Source of the DNA: Streptomyces roseofulvus
GTDB taxonomy: Bacteria > Actinomycetota > Actinomycetes > Streptomycetales > Streptomycetaceae
Direction: 5' to 3'
Assembly (NCBI RefSeq): GCF_039534915.1
Contig: NZ_BAAAWE010000001.1
Span: 4,650,001 to 4,714,000 of the forward strand
Length of the DNA: 64,000 nt
Shown here: positions 53,121 to 61,451 of the stretch, piece after piece
Layout of the letters: every line of letters begins with the position of its first letter
Position numbering within the stretch: position 1 is the stretch's first letter
Program-made: the position numbers and the translations under genes
Notes under the pieces: generated by a model
What the model was told of the DNA's origin: nothing
What the model saw: the letters and a program-made list of their open reading frames with translations, nothing else
Databases searched by the model: none

Positions 53121-53150
53121 ACCCTACGAACCCCTCGGGGGCCGCGACAA
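53121..53150 (-). promoter_or_regulatory. Strong HrdB-type promoter for the structured RNA
   Basis: Minus strand TTGTCG (53150-53145), 18-bp spacer, TAGGGT (53126-53121). Both boxes are near consensus, the best promoter seen in the window. Confidence 0.7.
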
Positions 53151-53201
53151 GCGATTAATTTCCGTGATCCCCGGGATCTTCGGGGCTGCCGCCGTGCCGG
53201 C

Positions 53202-53978
53202 TCAGGCGTCCCGGCGGCGCAGGGACCACCAGCCCGCCGCGAGGGCCGCCGCCGTCCACAGGGCCATCACGCCGAGGCCCGTCCAGGGGCCCAGGGGGCC
53301 GGTGGGGTTCTGGTGGAGGATCTGCTGGCCGGCGTGGTCGGGCAGCCACATGGCGGCGCCCTCGGAGACTCCTCCGACGACGAAGGAGACGATGAGGATG
53401 AACGGGATCATGATGCTCAGCACCGCCACCGCGCTGCGCAGCAGGAACGTCAGGCCGAGGGAGAACAGGGCCATGAGGGCGAGGTAGACGCCGGCGCCGA
53501 CGCACGCGCGCAGGGCGCCCGGGTCGCCGAGTCCGAGGGCGTACTTCCCCAGGAAGGCGTTGGCCGTGAGGAAGATGCCGAAGCCCGCCGCCAGGCCCGC
53601 GACGAGCGAGACCGCCGCCGCGACCGCGGTCTTCGCCCCGTACAACAGGGTCCGGTTCGGCACGGCCGCCAGGGAGTTCCGCAGCGCGCCGTTCAGGAAC
53701 TCGGAGGAGGCGGCGGTCGCGCCGAAGGAGATGGCGGCGATCTGCACGAAGTTCATCGGATAGAAGATCCCGAAGAGGATGTCCTCGCCGTTCTCGGCCT
53801 CCGCCTGGCCGATCAGCGGGAAGATCAGCGCGCTGAGCCCCAGCGCGACGCCGACCACGGCGATCAGGGACCCGAAGCTCGCCCGGACCGAACGGATCTT
53901 GATCCACTCGGAGGCCAGGGCCGTCCGGACGGTGACGGCGGCGCGGACGGGCGCGGGCGCGGTGGTGGTGGTGGACAC
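53202..53978 (-). CDS. ABC transporter permease
   Basis: 258 residues from GTG 53976-53978, six predicted TM helices: segments near 30-50, 75-95, 110-135, 150-175, 180-205 and 235-252. It resembles the ABC-2 type permeases encoded with drug/antimicrobial-peptide exporters (SEWIKIRSVRASFGSLIAVVGVALG opening). Start lies 2 nt from the ATPase stop, so they are cotranslated. Likely partner of the ATPase and regulated by the adjacent two-component system. Confidence 0.9.
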   Translation of the reverse strand: MSTTTTAPAPVRAAVTVRTALASEWIKIRSVRASFGSLIAVVGVALGLSALIFPLIGQAEAENGEDILFGIFYPMNFVQIAAISFGATAASSEFLNGALRNSLAAVPNRTLLYGAKTAVAAAVSLVAGLAAGFGIFLTANAFLGKYALGLGDPGALRACVGAGVYLALMALFSLGLTFLLRSAVAVLSIMIPFILIVSFVVGGVSEGAAMWLPDHAGQQILHQNPTGPLGPWTGLGVMALWTAAALAAGWWSLRRRDA

Positions 53979-53980
53979 GG

Positions 53981-54919
53981 TCAGACCTCCTGGGGGGTGC
54001 GGGCGGTGAACTCGGCGGCGTCCGAGGTGAGGGCCAGGTACGCCTGCTCCAGCGAGGCGCGCTCGTCGGCGAGTTCGAAGACCGGGATGCCCTCGCGGGC
54101 GGTGACCGCCCCGATCTCCTCGGCGGAGGCGCCCTCCACCACCCACCGGCCGTCCGCGTCGGCGGAGGCGCCGACCGTCCACCCCTTCGCCAGGAGCGTG
54201 GCCCGCAGCCGGACCGGATCGCCGGTGCGCACCCGCACCCGCGCCTGGCTGTGGGCGTCGATGAACTCCCGCGTCGGCACGTCCGCGAGGAGCCGGCCGC
54301 GGCCCAGCACCACCAGGTGGTCGGCGAAGGTCGCGGTCTCGTTCATGAGGTGGCTGGAGACCAGCACCGTCCGGCCCTCGGCGGCCAGCCGGCGCAGCAG
54401 CTCGCGGATCCAGACGATGCCCTCCGGGTCCAGGCCGTTGGCCGGCTCGTCCAGCATCAGCACCCGCGGGTCGCCCAGGAGCGCGGCGGCGATGCCGAGC
54501 CGCTGCCGCATGCCCAGCGAGTAGCCGCGGATCCGGCGGCGGGCGGCCGGCTCCAGGCCCGTCTCCGCCAGCACCTCGTCGACCCGGCGGGCCGGCAGGC
54601 CGTTGCTCGCGGCGAGGAAGCGCAGATGGTCCCGGCCGGTCCGGGACGGGTGCGCCGCCTGCGCGTCGAGGAGGGCGCCGACCGTCCGCAACGGCTCGTC
54701 GAGCGTCGTGTAGAGACGGCCGCCGACGGTGGCGGTGCCCGAGGTGGGCCGGTCGAGACCGAGGACGAGCCGCATGGTGGTGGACTTCCCGGCCCCGTTC
54801 GGGCCCAGGAACCCGGTGACGCGGCCGGGCTCGACACGGAACGTGAGGTCGTCCACGGCCCGGGTCGTGGTCCTGCCGCCGTACTCCTTGGTGAGGTTCT
54901 TGATCTCGATGCTGGTCAT
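53981..54919 (-). CDS. ABC transporter ATP-binding protein
   Basis: 312 residues. Walker A GPNGAGKSTT near residue 38, Q-loop region GALLDAQAAHPSRTG, signature YSLGMRQRLG in place of LSGGQ, Walker B RVLMLDEPANGLDPEG, switch His in VSSHLMNE. The C-terminal extension is typical of BcrA/DrrA-type exporters. Divergent from the histidine kinase gene. Confidence 0.94.
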   Translation of the reverse strand: MTSIEIKNLTKEYGGRTTTRAVDDLTFRVEPGRVTGFLGPNGAGKSTTMRLVLGLDRPTSGTATVGGRLYTTLDEPLRTVGALLDAQAAHPSRTGRDHLRFLAASNGLPARRVDEVLAETGLEPAARRRIRGYSLGMRQRLGIAAALLGDPRVLMLDEPANGLDPEGIVWIRELLRRLAAEGRTVLVSSHLMNETATFADHLVVLGRGRLLADVPTREFIDAHSQARVRVRTGDPVRLRATLLAKGWTVGASADADGRWVVEGASAEEIGAVTAREGIPVFELADERASLEQAYLALTSDAAEFTARTPQEV

Positions 54920-55026
54920 GGCTCAAGCCTCGCCGCCGGGCGGTCTCCGGCCATCCCCTGCCGGAGGGGACCGTCTCCCCCGTGCGGGGGAGCCGCCCCC
55001 GTACCACCCCTTGAGATGATCACCGA

Positions 55027-56259
55027 ATGTCCGCTCCGCCGCTGTCCCTCCTGAGCCTCGTACGGCCGTTGGTCCGCGCGGTCACCTACACCCGGTGGCT
55101 GCACCTGATGGTCGGCGCGATCGTGCCGCTCGCCGCCGGCCTCGTCTATCCCGGCCTGACCGACCCGGGCCTCGCGGAATGGCTGATCGTGGCCGCCCTG
55201 CCCGTCCCGCCCGTCGCGGCGATCGCCCTCCTCCCCTCGGCCCGCCGCGCCGAGGGCCTCCAGGCGCGCCTGATGCTGCTTCCCGGCAAGCACGCGCGCG
55301 TGCGGCGCGCGACCGACGCCGCCACCGGCATCTCGGCGACCCCGTCGGCGTCCTGGACAGATCGGGGGAGGACCGCCCTGTGGCTGGTCTTCCGGATGGA
55401 GGCGGGCCTCGCGGTCCTGCTGGCGTCGATCTGGCTGCCGCAGTGCACGCTCGTGCTGGCGGGCGCGGTCGTGGAGGAGCCGCTGCTCGCCGCCCTCACC
55501 CCCGCCCCGGACCTGGGCCTGCCCGCCCTCGCGCCGCTCCCCCTGCTCGCCCTCCTCGCGCTGGTCGTCGGCGCCGGCCGGCTGGACACGCGGACCGCGC
55601 GCCGGCTCCTCGGCCCGTCCGTGAAGGAGCGCATGACGGCCCTGGAGGAGCGCACGGAACGGCTCCTGGAGCGCAACCGGATCGCCCGCGAGCTGCACGA
55701 CTCGCTGGGCCACGCCCTCACCCTGGCCGTGGTGCAGGCGGGCGCCGCGCGGGCGGCGAAGGACCCCGAGTTCACCGACCGGGCGCTCGCGACCATCGAG
55801 GAGACCGGCCGGGCGGCCCTGGAGGACCTGGAGCGGGTGCTGCTCCTGCTGCGCGAGACGGGCCGGCCGCGCGGCGCCAGCCCCGGTCTCGACGAGGCCG
55901 TCCGCCTCCTGGACTCGGCCCGTTCCTCGGGCGCGCGCGTGGACGCCGAGATCACCGGCTCCGTGGAGGAACTGCCCGGGCCCGTCTCGCGGGAGGCGTA
56001 CCGGATGCTCCAGGAGGCCCTGACGAACGCGCTGCGGCACGCGGGCCAGGTGCCCGTCGAGGTCCGGGTGACGGCGGAGCGGTCCCGGCTGCGCCTCCTG
56101 GTCACCAACCCGCTGCCGGAAGGCCGGCCGCAGGCCGTCCCCGGCTCGGGCAGCGGCCTGCGCGGCATCCGCGAACGGGCCGCGCTGCTGGGCGGCGAGG
56201 CGAAGGCGGGGGTGAAGGACGGCGAGTGGCGGGTGGCGGTGACCCTGCCCCTGCGGTGA
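55027..56259 (+). CDS. NarL-type sensor histidine kinase
   Basis: 410 residues. Four to six TM helices in the first 190 residues, no large extracellular domain, then HisKA_3 dimerisation with phospho-accepting His in ARELHDSLGHALTL, and a GHKL ATPase with N box EALTNALRHA and G2-like SGSGLRGIRERAALLGG. It probably senses membrane stress or a substrate of the neighbouring ABC exporter. Pair with the response regulator 86 nt downstream. Confidence 0.92.
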   Translation: MSAPPLSLLSLVRPLVRAVTYTRWLHLMVGAIVPLAAGLVYPGLTDPGLAEWLIVAALPVPPVAAIALLPSARRAEGLQARLMLLPGKHARVRRATDAATGISATPSASWTDRGRTALWLVFRMEAGLAVLLASIWLPQCTLVLAGAVVEEPLLAALTPAPDLGLPALAPLPLLALLALVVGAGRLDTRTARRLLGPSVKERMTALEERTERLLERNRIARELHDSLGHALTLAVVQAGAARAAKDPEFTDRALATIEETGRAALEDLERVLLLLRETGRPRGASPGLDEAVRLLDSARSSGARVDAEITGSVEELPGPVSREAYRMLQEALTNALRHAGQVPVEVRVTAERSRLRLLVTNPLPEGRPQAVPGSGSGLRGIRERAALLGGEAKAGVKDGEWRVAVTLPLR

Positions 56260-56345
56260 CGCCGCCCCCTGCGGTGGGCGTGCCGCTGGGCCTGCCCTGC
56301 GGTGACGGCCGCCGGGGCTTCCCTCGTACTGGCTAGGCTGACCGG

Positions 56346-57008
56346 ATGACGATCAAGGTCCTCCTCGTAGACGACGAACCCCTTGTGCGGGCGGGCCTGC
56401 GGGCCGTCCTGGAGGCCCAGCCCGACATCGAGGTGGTGGGCGAGGCGGCGGACGGCGCGGCCGTCATCCCCCTCGTCCGGAGCCTGCGCCCCGACGTCGT
56501 CGCGATGGACGTCCGGATGCCCCTCATGGACGGCATCGAGGCCACCCAGGCCGTACTCCGCACGGTCGACGCGCCGCCGAAGATCCTGGTGGTGACGACC
56601 TTCGAGAACGACGAGTACGTCTACGGCGCCCTCCGCGCCGGCGCCGACGGCTTCCTCCTCAAGCGCGCCCGCCCCGCCGAGATCGTCCACGCCGTCCGGC
56701 TGGTCGCGGAGGGAGACTCGCTCCTCTTCCCGGCGGCGGTACGCGACATGGCGGCGTCCTACGCCCGGGACCGGCCCGCCAACGAGGCCCACGAGGCCCT
56801 GCTCCGCGCCCAGCTGACGGAGCGGGAGGAGGACGTGCTCCGCCTGATGGCCCGGGGCCTGTCCAACGCGGAGATCGCGGCCCGTCTCGTCGTCGGCACG
56901 GAGACGGTCAAGTCCCACGTCAGCTCCGTCCTCGCCAAACTGGGCGCCCGCGACCGCACCCAGGCGGTCATCGCCGCCTACGAGTCGGGCTTCGTCTCGC
57001 CGACGTGA
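56346..57008 (+). CDS. NarL/LuxR-type response regulator
   Basis: 220 residues. Receiver domain: acidic LLVDDEP, phospho-Asp in DVVAMDVRMPLMDG (near residue 53), Thr in LVVTTFENDEY, Lys in FLLKRA. C-terminal LuxR HTH: LTEREEDVLRLMARGLSNAEIAARLVVGTETVKSHVSSVLAKLGARDRTQAVIAAYE. TAGGCT 6 nt before ATG suggests a leaderless start. Confidence 0.95.
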   Translation: MTIKVLLVDDEPLVRAGLRAVLEAQPDIEVVGEAADGAAVIPLVRSLRPDVVAMDVRMPLMDGIEATQAVLRTVDAPPKILVVTTFENDEYVYGALRAGADGFLLKRARPAEIVHAVRLVAEGDSLLFPAAVRDMAASYARDRPANEAHEALLRAQLTEREEDVLRLMARGLSNAEIAARLVVGTETVKSHVSSVLAKLGARDRTQAVIAAYESGFVSPT

Positions 57009-57116
57009 CCCGTGAGGGAATCCGTTGAGGGAATCCGTTTCGCCGAACCCGGTGTGTTCTGGGTCACGTTCCAGTTGAATGGCCTGCATCAGGGGGGTTA
57101 CCGGGGGGAGTTCCAG

Positions 57117-58442
57117 GTGAGTGCCTTCACGGGGTCCGCGCGGGACACCGCTTCCGTGCCGGGAGCGGGCGGCGATCTGCTGGCCGCGCTGCTCGACGGG
57201 ATGGACGCGGCGCTGTGCGCGCTGGACGCGGGCGGGGTGGTGACGCACTGGAACCGCGAGGCCGAGCGGATCCTCGGGTGGCCGGCGGCCGAGGCCGTCG
57301 GGCGGCGCGGATTCGACGGCTGGGCGGCGCGCAGCGCGGACGCGGAGGAGACGCTCGCCCGGGTGATGGGGGCGATGCGGACGCCGGGCCGGCAGGTGCA
57401 CGAACTGGCGCTGCTCCGCAAGGACGGCGGCCGGGTGCTGGTGCGCAGCCAGTCGGCGGGGGTGCGGGACGCCGACGGGCGGCCGGCGGGCGTGTACTGC
57501 GCGTTCAGCGAGGTGCACGTGCAGATCGACCTGGAGCGGTCGATCGCGCTGAGCGAGGCGCTGTTCGACGACGCCCCCTGGGGGGTCGTGCTGATCGACG
57601 CCGATCTGCGTCCGGCGGTCGTCAACGGCTACGCGGCCCGGGCGATCGGCACCGGACGGACGACACTCCTGGGGCGCCCCCTGGGCGAGGTCGTGGCCGG
57701 GGGCGTGGAGGAGCTGGAGGGCGCGCTCCAGCACGTGCTCGCGGAGGGCGGTCCGCCGGCGCCGGCGGACCTGTGGGTGACGCTGGCGGCGGCCCAGGGG
57801 GCCGGGGAGCGGCGGCGGTGCTGGCGGAGCGGGTTCGTGCGGCTGGCGTCGCCGATGACGGAGGAGCCGGTGCCGCTGGGGGTGGCCTGGGTCTTCCAGG
57901 ACGTGACGGCGGAGCGGCTCGCGGCGCGGGAGGCGGACCGGACCCGGTTCCGGTGGAGCCAGCTGCACCGGGCGGGCGTGGCGGCGGCGGAGTACGCGGA
58001 TCCGGCGGAGGCGGTGGCGGTGCTGCTGGACTTCGCGCTGGCCGGGTTCGCCGACCACGGTCTGGTGGACCGGGTGGCGGGCGACCGGCGGCTGACGCGC
58101 GCGGTGGCGTCCCCGGCGGGCGCCCCGGACGCGGACGGCCTGTGCGGTGGATTCCCGCAGCGGTACGGCCCCGAGCATCCGGCGCTCCAGGCGTGGGACC
58201 GGGCGGGTTCGGTGCGGGTGAGCGCGGGCCGGGACGCGGCGGAGTGGGCGGCGGAGCGCCACTGGCCGGCGGACACGGCGCACGCGCTGTGCACGGCGCT
58301 GCGGTCCCGGGGCCGTACGGTCGGCGTCCTCACCTTCCTGCGGACGGCGGCGCGGGGCGGCTTCGACCGGCAGGACGCGCTCTACGCGGAGACGGTGGCG
58401 GCCCGGGTGGCGGCGGCACTGGACGTACCGCCGCTCGCCTGA
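57117..58442 (+). CDS. PAS/GAF-type sensor protein without kinase domain
   Basis: 441 residues from GTG 57117 with GGGGGGAG ending 6 nt upstream; an earlier ATG-like frame at 57012 is ignored. First PAS near residues 20-135 (LLDGMDAALCALDAGGVVTHWNREAERILGWPAAEAVGRRGFDGW). Second PAS near 155-265 (DDAPWGVVLIDADLRPAVVNGYAARAIG). The last 170 residues look GAF-like (HALCTALRSRGRTVGVLTFLRTAARGGFDRQDALYAETVAARVAAALD). No SpoIIE phosphatase or HATPase follows, so output is unclear. Confidence 0.83.
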   Translation: MSAFTGSARDTASVPGAGGDLLAALLDGMDAALCALDAGGVVTHWNREAERILGWPAAEAVGRRGFDGWAARSADAEETLARVMGAMRTPGRQVHELALLRKDGGRVLVRSQSAGVRDADGRPAGVYCAFSEVHVQIDLERSIALSEALFDDAPWGVVLIDADLRPAVVNGYAARAIGTGRTTLLGRPLGEVVAGGVEELEGALQHVLAEGGPPAPADLWVTLAAAQGAGERRRCWRSGFVRLASPMTEEPVPLGVAWVFQDVTAERLAAREADRTRFRWSQLHRAGVAAAEYADPAEAVAVLLDFALAGFADHGLVDRVAGDRRLTRAVASPAGAPDADGLCGGFPQRYGPEHPALQAWDRAGSVRVSAGRDAAEWAAERHWPADTAHALCTALRSRGRTVGVLTFLRTAARGGFDRQDALYAETVAARVAAALDVPPLA

Positions 58443-58485
58443 CGTGCGGCCGCGCGCGCGTGCGGGTGGCGGCGGCTGCCGGTGC

Positions 58486-59241
58486 TCAGTGCCGGTAGAA
58501 GATCCGGTCCTTGTACTCGCTCATCACGCGCCCGTTCCACTCGTGTCCGCCGTCGACGTTGCCCGAGCGCAGCAGCGGCGGCTCGATGCCGCGCCGGACC
58601 AGCTCCTCGGCGGCGGCGGCCATGGTGGCCTGCATCAGGGCGCTGGTGACGACGGTGGAGGCGGGGGCGAAGGGCGCCTCGATGCCCTCGTGGGTCAGTT
58701 CGGCGTCGCCGACGGCGATCCGCGAGTCGAGGACGATGTCGCAGTGGTCCTTGAGGTACGTCCCCGAGACGTGCCGGGACTTCGTCTCCGTCGCGTACGC
58801 CACCGAGGTGACGCCGACGACGGTGAGGCCGAGCGCGCGGGCGTTCATGGCCATCTCCACGGGCAGGGCGTTGCGGCCCGAGAGGGAGATGATGAAGAGG
58901 ACGTCGCCGGCGGCGGCGGGCGAGGAGTCGAGGACGGCCCCGGCGAGCCCGTCGACGCGCTCCAGGGCGGAGCCGAGCGTCGCCGGCATGACGTCGACGC
59001 CGACGACGCCGGGGACGGCGAGCAGGTTCATCAGGGCGAAGCCGCCGGCCCGGTAGACGACGTCCTGGGCGGGGAGCGAGGAGTGCCCGGCGCCGAAGGC
59101 GAAGAGCCGGTTGCCGTTCGCGACGGCTTCGGCGACGGCGGCTCCGGCGGCGGCGATCTCGGCGGAGTCCCCGTCGCGCACCTCCTGGAGCAGACCGATC
59201 GCGGCGTCGAAGAACTGTCCGGCCAGCTTGCTCTCGCCCAT
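58486..59241 (-). CDS. SIS-domain protein (phosphosugar-binding, UPF0309-like)
   Basis: 251 residues from ATG 59239-59241 with AAGGAG 9 nt upstream. SIS domain: NRLFAFGAGHSSLPAQDVVYRAGG, DVLFIISLSGRNALPVEMAMNARALGLTVVGVTS. Binds or isomerises phosphorylated amino sugars; substrate unknown. It is divergent from the iron regulator gene, an association I also recall from S. coelicolor next to dmdR1. Confidence 0.9.
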   Translation of the reverse strand: MGESKLAGQFFDAAIGLLQEVRDGDSAEIAAAGAAVAEAVANGNRLFAFGAGHSSLPAQDVVYRAGGFALMNLLAVPGVVGVDVMPATLGSALERVDGLAGAVLDSSPAAAGDVLFIISLSGRNALPVEMAMNARALGLTVVGVTSVAYATETKSRHVSGTYLKDHCDIVLDSRIAVGDAELTHEGIEAPFAPASTVVTSALMQATMAAAAEELVRRGIEPPLLRSGNVDGGHEWNGRVMSEYKDRIFYRH

Positions 59242-59425
59242 GTGAGGAAGCTCCTTCTCGTCGAGGTCGCCGATCACGGTGCGGTCTGGACCATTGGTCT
59301 GTCAATACCGCCTCCGCCGTCCCCCTGTCCCCAGTTCTCCCGCTCCGGGGCGGGGGCGGCCCGCTTGTCGGCCGGATGCGCAAGAATTGGTGCAGGGCCA
59401 GCGCACGACTCATCGAGGGGCACGA

Positions 59426-60115
59426 ATGTCCGGACTGATCGACACCACGGAGATGTATCTCCGCACCATCCTGGAGCTGGAAGAGGAAGGTGTGGTCCCG
59501 ATGCGTGCCCGGATCGCCGAGCGGCTCGACCAGAGCGGTCCGACGGTGAGCCAGACGGTCGCCCGCATGGAGCGGGACGGCCTGGTCGCCGTGGCGAGCG
59601 ACCGCCACCTGGAGCTGACCGAGGAGGGCCGCCGCCTCGCGACCCGCGTGATGCGCAAGCACCGGCTCGCCGAGTGTCTGCTCGTCGACGTGATCGGCCT
59701 GGAGTGGGAGCAGGTCCACGCGGAGGCGTGCCGCTGGGAGCACGTGATGAGCGAGGCCGTGGAGCGCCGCGTCCTGGAGCTGCTGCGCCACCCGACGGAG
59801 TCGCCGTACGGCAACCCGATCCCGGGCCTGGAGGAGCTGGGCGAGAAGGCCGAGGCCGAGTCCTTCCTCGACGACTCGATGGTGTCGCTGGCGGACCTGG
59901 ACGCGAGCGGCGGCAAGACGGTGATCGTCCGCCGCATCGGCGAGCCGATCCAGACGGACGCCCAGCTCATGTACACGCTGCGGCGCGCGGGCGTGCAGCC
60001 CGGCTCGGTCGTGTCCGTGTCGGAGTCGGCGGGCGGCGTCCTGGTCGGCAGCAGCGGCGAGGCGGCGGAGCTGGACGCGGAGGTCGCGGCGCACGTGTTC
60101 GTCGCGAAGCGCTGA
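59426..60115 (+). CDS. dmdR1: DtxR/IdeR-family iron-dependent repressor
   Basis: 229 residues, the DmdR1 length. Winged HTH: TTEMYLRTILELEEEGVVPMRARIAERLDQSGPTVSQTVARMERDGLV. Metal sites: HRLAECLLVDVIG (ancillary) and EACRWEHVMSEAVERRV, the Cys-x-x-Glu-His of DtxR's primary site. The SH3-like third domain ends the protein. With Fe(II) it represses genes with iron boxes. ATG 59426 follows GAGGGG by 5 nt. The name rests on its length, sequence and SIS neighbour. The antisense strand is open, cf. adm of S. coelicolor. Confidence 0.9.
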   Translation: MSGLIDTTEMYLRTILELEEEGVVPMRARIAERLDQSGPTVSQTVARMERDGLVAVASDRHLELTEEGRRLATRVMRKHRLAECLLVDVIGLEWEQVHAEACRWEHVMSEAVERRVLELLRHPTESPYGNPIPGLEELGEKAEAESFLDDSMVSLADLDASGGKTVIVRRIGEPIQTDAQLMYTLRRAGVQPGSVVSVSESAGGVLVGSSGEAAELDAEVAAHVFVAKR

Positions 60116-60126
60116 CGTAGGGCGCC

Positions 60127-60164
60127 GAGGGGGCCGGGACGCGTGAGCGCGTCCTCGGCCCCCT
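60127..60164. terminator. Bidirectional terminator after dmdR1
   Basis: GAGGGGGCCGGGACGCG pairs with CGCGTCCTCGGCCCCCTTC around TGAG, between convergent stops at 60115 and 60168. Confidence 0.8.
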
Positions 60165-60167
60165 TCG

Positions 60168-60947
60168 TCACACGTAGGGCGCGAGCGCGCCCCACAGGCC
60201 GAGCGCGAGGACGGCGCCGGCGGTCAGCAGGCCGAGGGTGTGCTTGACGACGGTCGCGTAGGCCGGCTCGGCGGCGGCGTGACGCCGCGACGGGGCCTCG
60301 GGGTCGTACACGACGTGGATCTCGTGCGTCTTCCGGCCGGAGCCGTAGGAGGTGGTCAGCTCGTTGCCGCTCGCGTCGGTGAACTTGTAGTAGCTCGCCT
60401 TCTTGCCGTTGGGGTAGTACGCGCGCGTGGCGACGACCGTGATGCCCCGGCGGGCGAGCAGCACCCGGTCCCGGGCGCTGAGGACGGCCCCGAGGACGCC
60501 GAGACCGCCGAAGAGCAGCCCGAGGACCGCGCCGAACGCGGCCGTGCCCATGCCCCCGCCGTGCGTGGCGCCGGTCCACCAGACGTACGCCGTGTAGGCG
60601 CCGAGGAAGCCGACGACGCCCAGCCACACCGCCCACACGGGGATGTAGTCCCGGCCCTCCTCGGTGGTGAGGAGGGAGCTGCCGGCGGGGTCGCGCTCCG
60701 CGGGCAGGGCCTCGGTCACGGCGGTGCGGAAGGCGGGCGCGGAGTAGGTGTTGCCCTCGGGGAGCCGGCGGGTGACGCCGTCGGTCAGGACGAGGACGAG
60801 AGAGGTCGCACCGGTCTGGCGCACCTCGTCGACGGCGGCGAGCGGCACGGTCGTGACGATCCGGTCCTGCTCGATCGTGAGGTGACCGTCCCTCAGGATC
60901 GCGATGTGGTCGCCTTTGGCGAGGACTTGGGGACTGCGCATGAACAT
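60168..60947 (-). CDS. Membrane protein with DUF3592-like region
   Basis: About 259 residues from ATG 60945-60947 or 60939-60941. A cytoplasmic N-terminal half (SPQVLAKGDHIAILRDGHLTIEQDRIVTTVPLAAVDEV...) resembles a PH/bPH-like or regulatory fold; then three TM helices near 110-130, 142-165 and 235-255, with a DUF3592-type extracytoplasmic segment ARRGITVVATRAYYPNGKKASYYKFTDASGNELTTSYGSG between them. Function unknown. Convergent with dmdR1. Confidence 0.75.
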   Translation of the reverse strand: MFMRSPQVLAKGDHIAILRDGHLTIEQDRIVTTVPLAAVDEVRQTGATSLVLVLTDGVTRRLPEGNTYSAPAFRTAVTEALPAERDPAGSSLLTTEEGRDYIPVWAVWLGVVGFLGAYTAYVWWTGATHGGGMGTAAFGAVLGLLFGGLGVLGAVLSARDRVLLARRGITVVATRAYYPNGKKASYYKFTDASGNELTTSYGSGRKTHEIHVVYDPEAPSRRHAAAEPAYATVVKHTLGLLTAGAVLALGLWGALAPYV

Positions 60948-61200
60948 GTCGACCCGCGTGCCGGGGGAGGGGTTGTAGGGCCGGTGGTCACGAATGCGCC
61001 ACGGTCGGGCGACGGATCCGCAGTGCGCCCCGTTTACGCCGGAATCGCCCCCGCGCGTGCGCTCGGCGTGCCAGGCTGGAACGAGCTGCGTGCGCTGCGT
61101 GATGCGCGGAAGGGTGGGGGCCATGCGACCGACGGGGGCCGTACGCCGACTGCCGCGCGTCCCGGCGGCTGCCTCCGGCGTGGTGTCCCGGGCGACAGAG

Positions 61201-61228
61201 GGCCCCGGCGCCGTGTGGCGCCGGGGCC
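61201..61228. terminator. Hairpin in intergenic region
   Basis: Perfect 12-bp stem GGCCCCGGCGCC / GGCGCCGGGGCC with loop GTGT. No known gene precedes it on either strand. Confidence 0.65.
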
Positions 61229-61270
61229 TGTCCTCCCCTGTTCCGACCTGGAGCCCCGAGCTCTCAAGGT

Positions 61271-61290
61271 CGGTCCCCTCGGACCGTTTT
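61271..61290 (+). terminator. Rho-independent terminator with T-run
   Basis: CGGTCC, loop CCTC, wait-free stem partner GGACCG, then TTTT. A classical intrinsic terminator, unusual in this GC-rich window, 42 nt after the preceding hairpin. Confidence 0.65.
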
Positions 61291-61387
61291 CCCCGAGCGG
61301 TCCGCCTCCCGTTGAAGATCTCCCCTCGGCCACGCGCGCCAATCCTTGAGCCCTGTCACTCGAACGAGGGGTGTTGGGTGGCAGAAG

Positions 61388-61403
61388 CGCATTTTCGAAT
61401 GCG
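61388..61403. promoter_or_regulatory. Palindrome upstream of the alpha/beta hydrolase
   Basis: CGCATTTTCGAATGCG, 6-bp arms and TTCG centre, followed by GGTTCGATAGTCT, a possible -10. Candidate operator. Confidence 0.4.
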
Positions 61404-61451
61404 GGTTCGATAGTCTGGCGGGGTTCGACGGGAAAGAGGGGGTGCCAGATC

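Larger units (their letters stand above)
60948..61451. other. 504-bp divergent intergenic region with two hairpins
   Basis: No supported gene. It contains two terminator-like hairpins (61201-61228 and 61271-61290) although no annotated gene runs into them, so a small plus-strand transcript may end here. CGCATTTTCGAATGCG (61388-61403) is a perfect palindrome 49 nt before the hydrolase start. An open frame at 60994-61413 would cross both terminators. Confidence 0.5.

Noticed and set aside
58382..60094. 570-codon minus-strand frame over the SIS/dmdR1 region
   Set aside because: Its part over the SIS gene is a shadow in another frame; only the section opposite dmdR1 has a literature precedent, reported separately.
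60994..61413. 139-residue frame between the DUF3592 and hydrolase genes
   Set aside because: It crosses two terminator-like hairpins, has no domain and poor codon character.
61388..61430. tRNA-like GGTTCGA boxes
   Set aside because: The T-arm motif at 61404 has no matching acceptor, D or anticodon stems.
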